DNA of 64,000 nucleotides, from the NCBI GenBank assembly GCA_964472305.1, contig CAYYJR010000008.1:99253-163252 (forward strand), given 5' to 3'. The notes beneath the pieces are model-generated. The model was not told the origin of the DNA, ran no database searches, and saw only the letters and a list, made by a program, of their open reading frames with translations. The translations under genes and the position numbers were made by a program. Positions 34,435 through 41,919 of this stretch are shown in pieces; the stretch's first letter is position 1, and the number at the start of each line of letters is the position of its first letter. The stretch comes from CAYYJR01 sp964472305. GTDB lineage: Bacteria > Armatimonadota > Hebobacteria > CAIYQO01.

Positions 34435-36030
34435 ATGAGACTTGCCGGAACCGGTTTTCCCGCGGGATGGCGCCAGGCCATCGCCTTCGTCGCGTGCGGC
34501 GTCCTGGCGGCGTTGCTGCTCGCGCCCACGCCGTTGCGCCACTCCTCGGCGCACGCACAACCCGCGCCGTTGCGCGTGCCGCTGCCGGAAGGCGTGCATA
34601 TCAACCAGGTGGTTGTCAGTCCTGACGGCGAGCATGTAGCGTTTGTGCGCAAGACCGATGACGATCAGCAATGCGTGGTGCTGGACGGCGATGCCCAACC
34701 CGCCCATGCCGTCATTCGTGCTCCATGGCAAGCGCTGCGCCGGAGCTGTCTGCCCGAGTTCTCCCCCGGCCTCTTTTTTAGCCCTGACGGCACGCGCCTG
34801 GCCTACGCGGTCGCAATCGGTAAGCAGTGGGCGATGGTCATCGACGGCAAACCGGGACGGGCGTACGACGATCTCGACCTTCCCGTCTTCAGCCCGGACA
34901 GCCGCCGAGTCGCATATGCGGCCAAAACGGGCAACACCTGGCGGCTGGTGGCGGACGGCAAGGAAAGCACGGCCTTCACGGGTATCGGCGTGGGGCGCGG
35001 TTACGCGGGCGATCCCACCACCATCGATCCGGTCTTCAGCCCCGACAGCGTCCACCTGGCCTACACTGGTTTTCGCGTCACCGATCACCAGCATACCCAG
35101 TATGTCATTGTCGATGGGAAGGAGTTTGGCCCGTATAGCCGCGTATTCGGCTTCTCCTTCGCGGCAGACAGCAAGCGGTACGCGTTCGCCGCCACGTCGC
35201 CCACCGGCGCCGGCGTGATGGTCAACGGCACGGCGTCGGAAACGTATGCGCAGGTTGGCGCACCCGTGTTCAGTCCGGACGGCGCGCGCGTGGCCTTTCC
35301 AGCCCTGGTGAAGGAACGCGATTGGCGATTGATCGTTGACGGCAAAGAAGCCGCCGCCGGCAACAGCTTCTCCTCCCCGGTCTTCAGTCCGGACGGCAAG
35401 CGTCTCGCGTGCGTGAGCAAAGGCAAAGAAGGACAGGACCTGCTGTGGGTGGACGGCAAGGTGATCGCCGAGTCTACCCGCGTCATTCGCGACATCCTCT
35501 TCAGTCCCGACTCGCAGCGAGTGGCGTGCATCCGCGATTACGCGCATGGCTGCGGAGTCAGCATTGATGGCGCCAACCTTCCCGGCGAACTGGCGCGCTA
35601 CGAGGTGATCTTCAGTCCCGATTCGCACCACCTCGCCTATATCGCGCGGCTGGGCGGGCAGCAGGCGGTGATGATCGACGGCAAACCGCTACCGGCGACG
35701 AACGGATCGATTTTCGCCCTCGATTTCACCCCCGACGGGCACCATTTGATATATGGAGTGATCAGTCGTGACCAGCCCCGCATGCAACTCGCCATCGACG
35801 GCGTGCTCGATGACACTTACCAGACGATCCTGCCTTTCCCCATCGACCGCGGTCCCTGCTTCTTCTTCACGGCTCCCGACCGCATCCACTTTTTTGCATT
35901 GCAGGAGGGACAACTCCGCCGCATCGAGCTAACGCTCCCGACCGGCCAGGCCGCGTGGGACACCGATGCCACCATCCCCCCGAACGCGCATGAAACACTG
36001 CGCAGCGTTATCGGCGCGCTGGCGCATTGA
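34435..36030 (+). CDS. Secreted PD40/WD40-like beta-propeller protein
   Basis: A 531-residue exported protein. After a signal sequence (QAIAFVACGVLAALLLAP, cleavage near AHA-Q) it consists of repeated blades with a FSPDG(S)xRxAY core, such as VFSPDSRRVAYAAK, VFSPDGARVAFPAL, VFSPDGKRLACVSK and LFSPDSQRVACIRD. About ten such strands alternate with VIDGK turns. This is the PD40/TolB-like propeller type, used for protein or ligand contacts in the periplasm. No enzyme domain is attached. The ATG at 34435 follows an excellent AGGAGGGA. The neighbouring gene downstream also encodes a secreted protein on the same strand, so the two could be functionally linked. Confidence 0.8.
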   Translation: MRLAGTGFPAGWRQAIAFVACGVLAALLLAPTPLRHSSAHAQPAPLRVPLPEGVHINQVVVSPDGEHVAFVRKTDDDQQCVVLDGDAQPAHAVIRAPWQALRRSCLPEFSPGLFFSPDGTRLAYAVAIGKQWAMVIDGKPGRAYDDLDLPVFSPDSRRVAYAAKTGNTWRLVADGKESTAFTGIGVGRGYAGDPTTIDPVFSPDSVHLAYTGFRVTDHQHTQYVIVDGKEFGPYSRVFGFSFAADSKRYAFAATSPTGAGVMVNGTASETYAQVGAPVFSPDGARVAFPALVKERDWRLIVDGKEAAAGNSFSSPVFSPDGKRLACVSKGKEGQDLLWVDGKVIAESTRVIRDILFSPDSQRVACIRDYAHGCGVSIDGANLPGELARYEVIFSPDSHHLAYIARLGGQQAVMIDGKPLPATNGSIFALDFTPDGHHLIYGVISRDQPRMQLAIDGVLDDTYQTILPFPIDRGPCFFFTAPDRIHFFALQEGQLRRIELTLPTGQAAWDTDATIPPNAHETLRSVIGALAH

Positions 36031-36142
36031 GACCAAATACGGCGCAATGAAAGCATTTCGATCGTTCATTCCCGCTGATTTGAACCATCGGGAACTGTTT
36101 CCACTCCTGCATTGGCAGGAGAGATCATCAAGGAGACGAACG

Positions 36143-38101
36143 GTGGGCAGCCGCTGTTATCATGCTGGTCTTCTCGTACTTCTGCTGACCCTGGCCGGCA
36201 CGGGGATGGCGGAGGGGCTGTGCGATGTCGCCATTCTCAATCGGGCGGACCGGCGCAACTTCCTTACCCGCACTACCTTCCATGTCTACGTCATCAGCAA
36301 TCTACCGCGGGAGGTCGTGATGCCGGCGGTCTGCCGGGAGGCGTTGTCGCGGCGGGGCCATTGCAAATACCTGCCGCTTAACGCGGTCGGCAAATTCGGT
36401 TCCCAACAGCGGGAGTTGTTGCCGTATAACGCGGGAAAGAACACCGAAACAGTGGTGGTGGCAGATCGGTCGACACTGACCGCGGAAGAACGCGCCGGAT
36501 TGGAGAAGCTGCGGAAGACACTCTATCCCACCGCGCCCGCCGCCGAAGTCGGCCAGGCGTTGATCTGGGTGCAGAACAGGGGCACGACGGGGCGGGAATA
36601 CCAGGTGCTGCTTGACCTGCCGGCGCCACGCTGGCTGACGACTATGGCGGATGACCTGTGGGCTATTCCACGGGAGCGCATTGCGGATAACTCACACGAT
36701 GCCTGCGCGCTGATCAATCGCGTCAGCGCGACCGCCATCCTCTGCAACGACAACGAGTCGGGAGCCAGACTGGCCGGCGGGCTGCGCTACAGCGACACGC
36801 GCCTCTTTCATCCCCGCGAGCTGACCGCGTTTCGCGATGCCACCGGCATCGACCGCCGCATCATCGCCTTGAATTGGAACGGCGACCAGGAATGTGCGCC
36901 GGCGATGCTGGCATGTGTCCTCCCGGAGGCGTTGCACGCGGTGACGGCGGAGCACACCCGAGATCGCATGGGGCTGACCGGCTGGCAGCGCTTCTGCCGG
37001 CAGGCGATGGCGCGGCAATATCCCGACGGCACGAGCGCCACCTGGGTGATCGGCGCCCCCACCGCGAAAATCCTGCGCGCGCTGGCGACGACAGTCGTGC
37101 AAAACGGATATTCCGGCGGACCTTTCAGTCTGCCGATCTGCGACCTGTCATATATCAACAGCCTGGCCGTCGGCGCGTATCTCGCCTCCCCCGATCCCGA
37201 TCGCAACCGGCTGGTGCTGCAACAGCAGATGGAGGAGATCGTCCAGGACACGCTGGGCTCCCGCGTACGCTCGATGGTGTCCACCTTGCATTGGGGCAGC
37301 ATACTCGACCAGGCACTGGAGCGCAACCCGGCAATGGACGATCCCTTCCGTCTTCCGGAGAGCCGGCAGTTGCTGAATCAAGCGACGCAGACCGACGCCG
37401 TATTGCTGCTGTGGGTGAAAGAGCTCACTCCGCAGGTAATCTTCAGCTTTCCACGCGAGCGCGTCACCCCACCGTATGCGCCGTTCACCGAAACCGCACC
37501 GAGCCGGCCTCGTGAGCCGCACCCGGACGATCGCACCTTCGGCATTTTTGGCCACCGCACCTACCCCGGCCGCACCTCCGAAGAACGGCGCAACTCCGAA
37601 GAGTTTCAGGACGACTGGAACGACTGGCGTTATACGGAGATGCCGGAATGGGAACGCGAGCACTCCCGCTGGGAGTACCGACGAAAATCCTGGGAGGATG
37701 GCCGCTCCGCGTATCCGGTCATCTATAACTATACTGTAACCTGCACGCCGAAGGTGGGGCTGGTTGGCCACCTGCGCGTAATCGACCAGATTGATCCGCA
37801 GCGTCTATTGTGGAACAACGAGGTGCTGTGGAGTCGCACCGGCGCCACGCGCATCATGCGCACGCTATCGGTGCAGGTATGCGGCGAGAGCACCGATCCA
37901 CCGTTGCCCCGCGAGGCGTCGCAATACGCCAACCAGTTTACCTGGCAAGGCGGCGCGCGCGCCATCGGCGACGATGCCCTCTACGCCATCGGCCAGCAGG
38001 CGCTGCTGGATGCCTTACGCGACGCCGTGGCCCGTCTGGCTGAGGCAGCGCTGCTCTCCGGCGATCTGAAGTCGTGGAATCAACCGCACATCGAGCAATA
38101 A
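36143..38101 (+). CDS. Secreted protein of unknown function
   Basis: I do not recognise this 652-residue protein. The GTG at 36143 is chosen because AAGGAG lies 7 nt before it and a signal peptide follows directly (GSRCYHAGLLVLLLTLAGTG, cleavage near MAE-G). The mature part opens with CDVAILNRADRRNFLTRTTF. It holds several Cys, an acidic/basic segment rich in Arg, Glu and Trp (RTSEERRNSEEFQDDWNDW, about residues 475-530), and a helical end with ALLDALRDAVARLAEAALL. There are no transmembrane segments after the signal. It sits between two other secreted-protein genes on the same strand. The short spacing after the propeller gene (112 nt) permits co-transcription. Confidence 0.7.
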   Translation: MGSRCYHAGLLVLLLTLAGTGMAEGLCDVAILNRADRRNFLTRTTFHVYVISNLPREVVMPAVCREALSRRGHCKYLPLNAVGKFGSQQRELLPYNAGKNTETVVVADRSTLTAEERAGLEKLRKTLYPTAPAAEVGQALIWVQNRGTTGREYQVLLDLPAPRWLTTMADDLWAIPRERIADNSHDACALINRVSATAILCNDNESGARLAGGLRYSDTRLFHPRELTAFRDATGIDRRIIALNWNGDQECAPAMLACVLPEALHAVTAEHTRDRMGLTGWQRFCRQAMARQYPDGTSATWVIGAPTAKILRALATTVVQNGYSGGPFSLPICDLSYINSLAVGAYLASPDPDRNRLVLQQQMEEIVQDTLGSRVRSMVSTLHWGSILDQALERNPAMDDPFRLPESRQLLNQATQTDAVLLLWVKELTPQVIFSFPRERVTPPYAPFTETAPSRPREPHPDDRTFGIFGHRTYPGRTSEERRNSEEFQDDWNDWRYTEMPEWEREHSRWEYRRKSWEDGRSAYPVIYNYTVTCTPKVGLVGHLRVIDQIDPQRLLWNNEVLWSRTGATRIMRTLSVQVCGESTDPPLPREASQYANQFTWQGGARAIGDDALYAIGQQALLDALRDAVARLAEAALLSGDLKSWNQPHIEQ

Positions 38102-38270
38102 CGGTTAATCCCGGCGATGAAGCGCCAGAATGGAGAGACCGTTTTCCATTCCGGCAAGGCGATCCTCGACACGTGTAGGGCCGGGCTGCCGACCGCCTTC
38201 GATTGCCTGCCGCCAGCGTGATGGCACAGCACGCGAGCCCACCCCTCTGGCGCTGTTTTCGCACAGGGCT

Positions 38271-38276
38271 TATAAT
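38271..38276 (+). promoter_or_regulatory. -10 element ahead of the large secreted esterase
   Basis: A consensus TATAAT (38271-38276) lies 36 nt upstream of the ATG at 38312. No good -35 or TG extension is visible, so the promoter may need an activator. Confidence 0.4.
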
Positions 38277-38311
38277 CCGGGAGAGCTTGCAATAGAGAGA
38301 CGAGGGTGACC

Positions 38312-41300
38312 ATGATGCGGTATGCGTGGGGATGGGCAACGGGGCTGCTGTGCGTGTTGGCGCTGTGCGGTGCGTGGGCGTTCGCCACGGCAGCGAAGCC
38401 GGCTGCGAAGACGACAGCGAAGGCGACAACGGTGGCGACCACCACCACCACGACCACGACCACAACCACGGCGGCGGGGACGACGACCACCACAACGACA
38501 ACGACGGCGGCAGCGCCGACAGCGGTAGCATCGCCCGCGGTAAATCAAACAGTGAGCCTGAAGGAGCAAATGCGGTTGCTGTGGCCGGCGAAGGCGGGGA
38601 GCGCCGTCCGCACATGGCTGGTATGCGGTGAATTCGGCATTCCGCACGATGATGATGAGGTTATCCGCCCCGACGAACTGGAGGCCGGGTTGGCGAACGA
38701 TTACCTGCACGGCCACGGCGGGGAAGCGGGCATCCGTCCCCTGCTCGGATGGACCCATCTGCGCGCGGACGGCAGCCAGGCGCCGTGGGCGAAGTATGAC
38801 GCCAGGACGGAACAAGTACATTTCTCCAACGCGCTGCCGGGACGACCCGGTTTCGGCGCCGTTTGGTATGCCTTCACCAGCGTCACCCGCCCGTTGGGCG
38901 GCACGGCGGTGCTCCGCCTTGGCAGCGACAATACCGTCAAAGTCTGGGTCAACGGTGAACCGGTGCACACGCACGCCGTCGAACAGGAGAACGCCTACAC
39001 CGATCTGGTGGCAGTACCCCTGCGTGCCGGCGAAAACGCGGTGCTGGTGAAGGTTGCCCAGCGGACGCCGGGCGGTTTCACCTTCCGCGTGCTGGAACTG
39101 GCACAAGCGCAAGTCATGGAGGACGTCACCCCGCGCATTGCGCCGTACATCGTCGCCACCGATGATCTCCACCCCGCGACACTGACGGTGGCCACCGACG
39201 ATGGCCGCGGCAACCTGATGTTGAACAAGATTCCCGTCGCTATCGCGGTCGTCGGCCCCGACGGCAAGGTGATGGCGACGCAGACGGTCACCCGCGGCGC
39301 GCAGGCGCGCTTCGATTGCGCCGTGTGGACGGACGGGCCGTATGAAATTCGCCTGACCACCACCGACAACAATAAACGGCGCACCGTCTATCTACCCTGG
39401 TACCGCGGCGACGCGCTAGCAGCGGCGCGTCAACTGGTAGAGACGGCGCCCGATCAGGAGGATGGCACGCCGACGACCGCCGTCCACCGCATGCTGGCCG
39501 AACTGGTGCAGGCCCGCCTGGGTAAGGTTTGGTCGAAAATCACGCCGGCCATGCTGCCGGTCATAATGCCCGCACTGCTGGAATTCGCCGAACTGCAACA
39601 ATTCGGCCCCGAGCACCTGCCCGACCGCCAGGGTGGTCTGGTGCGTCTGACGTATCGCGACGACTTCGACGACTCCGCGCAATTCTGCCGCGTCTACCTG
39701 CCACCCGATTATACCCCGCGCAAGACCTACCCGGTGATTATCACCCTGCACGGACGCGACGACGCCTTTCCGCCTTACGCGGAGTGGGGCGGCGTCGACC
39801 GGCAGCACGATGCGGTTGCCGAAGGTTATCACGTCATCACCGTGTATCCGCATGCCCACGGCAACACCTGGTATCGCGGCATCGGCGACCGCGACGTGAT
39901 GCGCTGTCTGGAGATGGTGAAGGCGAAGTTTTCGGTGGACGACGACCGCGTCTACCTGCTCGGTTACTCGATGGGCGGAGCGGGCGTCTGGTACGTGGGC
40001 ACGCGCCACCCCGAGCAGTTCGCCGCGCTGGCGCCGTTCTTCGGCGGTTTCGATTTTCGCTTTCAACTGGAGAATGCCGCGCTGGACAAGCTAACCCCGC
40101 GCGAACAGTATCGCCGCGAACGACTGAGCTATATCGCGCAGTTAGAAGCGTTGCGCACCACGCCGGTCTTTACCAGCCACGGCGACGCCGACCCCATCGT
40201 ACCGGTGGATTACTCGCGCTACACCGTGCGCCTGCTGCAACGCTGGGGCTACGACGTGCGCTACTGGGAGTATCCGGACAGAGGACACGGGGGACTGAAC
40301 AACGAGGAAGACGTATTGGAATGGTTGTTGGCACACCGGCGGACGACCAACCCGGAGCATGTCAGCGTGCGCGCCGCCGCATTGCGCTCCGCCGCCGCGC
40401 ACTGGGTGCAAGTGACGCAGCGCAAAGATCCGTATGCCTTCATCAACGTCGATGCCGAAGTGCTGGCATCCAATTACCTGCGCCTGAACACGGAAAACGT
40501 GCTGGAGATCGTGCTGACCCCGCCGTCGTCGCTGATCGATCTGACCAAGCCGGCGCGGGTGTTGTGGAACAACAGCGAGTTGCTGGCGGTCCCGTTCATC
40601 AACGGCAAGCTGGTGCTGCGCGCGCGCGGCTATCAACCGCCGGCGTTGTGCAAGCGTCCCGAGTTGGAAGGCCCGGCCAACGATCTCTACAATACACCCT
40701 TCGCGGTGGTGGTGGGCACCATCGCACCCGACCCGCTGATGCGCCGTCTATGTGCGCGCGCAGCAGAGCGTTACGTCGCCGCGTGGGACGAACGTTTCCA
40801 TGCGAAACCGCGCGTATTGACCGATACCGCGATCACCGCGGACGAACAGGCGCGTTATTCACTGCTGTTATTCGGCGGTCCCAACGAAAATGCGGTGGCG
40901 CGCGCCATGCGTGCGCAGTTGCCATTGACCATCACCCGCCATGCCGTCATCATCGACGGGCGCAAGTTTGACGTGCGCGACGCGGCCATGCAGATGGTCT
41001 ACCCCAATCCGAGCAACGTTGACCGTTACGTCATCATCCGCGCCGCCACCTCCGCCCCCGCAATGGCATTAACCGAATACGTACTTAACGACGTGGATTT
41101 CTGCATTGTGGATCGCAACAATATCGACACCGCGAGCGCCGGCGCGTATTACGACGCCATCACCGGCCGTTGCACCGGCGCGCCGATCCTCGCCGGCTAT
41201 TTCGACCATGCCTGGCGGGTGAAGGACGCCTATTGGGAACTGGATCGCTCGCCGCGCGTGCCGCCGTTGACGACGCCGCGTTACGCGGATGCCGCCACTG

Positions 41301-41779
41301 CCCCCGGCAACACGCTGTTCCTCGCCGACGTGGTGGAGTCGCACGCGGAAGGCGTCTTCCGCGACCTGACCCGCAACGTCAACGCGCAGTGGAAGCCACT
41401 GACGCTGGGCAACGCCGTCTTGACCAGCGGCATCGCGACGGCGCCGAAATACTGGCAGGGAAAGAAGGACAATGCCGTCGAGTATGACCTGACCGGTGGA
41501 AACTGGCATTGGCTGCGCGCCAGCATCGGCCTGGAGGTTGATCCCTCGAAAGAAGCGGCAGCGGCGGTGAAGCTGGCGCCGATCCACCTGGAATTCGTGG
41601 TCAAAGGCGACGGAGTGGAGTTATACCACTCGACGCCTTTCGGGTATACCACGCCCGCAAAATCCATCGAGGTCGATATTACCGGCGTGCAGATACTGAG
41701 CCTGGAAATCCTCAACAAAGGCGCCGGCACCGCGCAGGCGAAGTCAGTCGATTGGGGCAAGGTGCGCTTGGAGCGATAA
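38312..41779 (+). CDS. Large secreted serine esterase/peptidase-like protein with Thr-rich linker
   Basis: A 1155-residue exported protein (ATGATG start after CGAGGG; signal RYAWGWATGLLCVLALCGA). Residues about 28-70 are an Ala/Thr linker with long Thr runs. A jelly-roll-like region follows (FTSVTRPLGGTAVLRLGSDN, then VWVNGEPVHTH). The catalytic alpha/beta hydrolase (about 440-690) is of the prolyl-oligopeptidase/feruloyl-esterase type: VIITLHGRDDAFPPYAEW, nucleophile Ser553 in GYSMGGAG, Asp in HGDADPIVPVD and His in PDRGHGG. A poorly known region of 400 residues follows, and the end (KSIEVDITGVQILSLEI) resembles an NPCBM-like carbohydrate-binding segment. A role in cleaving ester-linked groups from polysaccharide outside the cell is plausible. 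Confidence 0.82.
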   Translation: MMRYAWGWATGLLCVLALCGAWAFATAAKPAAKTTAKATTVATTTTTTTTTTTAAGTTTTTTTTTAAAPTAVASPAVNQTVSLKEQMRLLWPAKAGSAVRTWLVCGEFGIPHDDDEVIRPDELEAGLANDYLHGHGGEAGIRPLLGWTHLRADGSQAPWAKYDARTEQVHFSNALPGRPGFGAVWYAFTSVTRPLGGTAVLRLGSDNTVKVWVNGEPVHTHAVEQENAYTDLVAVPLRAGENAVLVKVAQRTPGGFTFRVLELAQAQVMEDVTPRIAPYIVATDDLHPATLTVATDDGRGNLMLNKIPVAIAVVGPDGKVMATQTVTRGAQARFDCAVWTDGPYEIRLTTTDNNKRRTVYLPWYRGDALAAARQLVETAPDQEDGTPTTAVHRMLAELVQARLGKVWSKITPAMLPVIMPALLEFAELQQFGPEHLPDRQGGLVRLTYRDDFDDSAQFCRVYLPPDYTPRKTYPVIITLHGRDDAFPPYAEWGGVDRQHDAVAEGYHVITVYPHAHGNTWYRGIGDRDVMRCLEMVKAKFSVDDDRVYLLGYSMGGAGVWYVGTRHPEQFAALAPFFGGFDFRFQLENAALDKLTPREQYRRERLSYIAQLEALRTTPVFTSHGDADPIVPVDYSRYTVRLLQRWGYDVRYWEYPDRGHGGLNNEEDVLEWLLAHRRTTNPEHVSVRAAALRSAAAHWVQVTQRKDPYAFINVDAEVLASNYLRLNTENVLEIVLTPPSSLIDLTKPARVLWNNSELLAVPFINGKLVLRARGYQPPALCKRPELEGPANDLYNTPFAVVVGTIAPDPLMRRLCARAAERYVAAWDERFHAKPRVLTDTAITADEQARYSLLLFGGPNENAVARAMRAQLPLTITRHAVIIDGRKFDVRDAAMQMVYPNPSNVDRYVIIRAATSAPAMALTEYVLNDVDFCIVDRNNIDTASAGAYYDAITGRCTGAPILAGYFDHAWRVKDAYWELDRSPRVPPLTTPRYADAATAPGNTLFLADVVESHAEGVFRDLTRNVNAQWKPLTLGNAVLTSGIATAPKYWQGKKDNAVEYDLTGGNWHWLRASIGLEVDPSKEAAAAVKLAPIHLEFVVKGDGVELYHSTPFGYTTPAKSIEVDITGVQILSLEILNKGAGTAQAKSVDWGKVRLER

Positions 41780-41788
41780 CCAATCTTC

Positions 41789-41806
41789 CCGGCCTTCGCG
41801 GGCCGG
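41789..41806. terminator. Hairpin 1 of a four-hairpin intergenic array
   Basis: CCGGCC (41789-41794) and GGCCGG (41801-41806) pair across TTCGCG, 10 nt after the esterase stop. It is the first of four stem-loops in 115 nt. Confidence 0.45.
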
Positions 41807-41818
41807 ATTACCGACAAG

Positions 41819-41842
41819 ATGCCGGTGAACATCCGGCGTTTT
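41819..41842 (+). terminator. Intrinsic-terminator-like hairpin after the large esterase
   Basis: GCCGG (41821-41825) pairs with CCGGC (41833-41837), extended by two weak pairs, and is followed by GTTTTCC. It is the best terminator candidate of the array. Confidence 0.5.
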
Positions 41843-41846
41843 CCTG

Positions 41847-41871
41847 ATATCCGAGTCCGGTTTACGGATAT
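41847..41871. repeat. Hairpin 3 of the intergenic array
   Basis: ATATCCG (41847-41853) and CGGATAT (41865-41871) form a 7-bp stem with an 11-nt loop. Confidence 0.45.
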
Positions 41872-41880
41872 TTCAGTGTA

Positions 41881-41902
41881 TCCCGGCGGTTGTCCGCCGG
41901 GA
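41881..41902 (+). promoter_or_regulatory. Leader hairpin next to the ribosome-binding site of the SGNH-ANL gene
   Basis: TCCCGGCGG (41881-41889) pairs perfectly with 41894-41902 across TTGT. The GGGGAGAAAG ribosome-binding site begins 6 nt after the stem, so the hairpin could influence translation initiation, or end transcripts arriving from upstream. Confidence 0.45.
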
Positions 41903-41919
41903 AAATCCGGGGAGAAAGC

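Noticed and set aside
33136..35631. 831-codon open frame on the minus strand
   Set aside because: It lies antisense to the DAHP synthase and the beta-propeller gene and crosses the terminator and promoter between them. No recognisable domain or ribosome site.
38434..38530. Possible microsatellite or CRISPR-like repeat
   Set aside because: The ACC/ACG/ACA pattern is not a regular repeat with spacers. It encodes Thr runs of a secreted protein.
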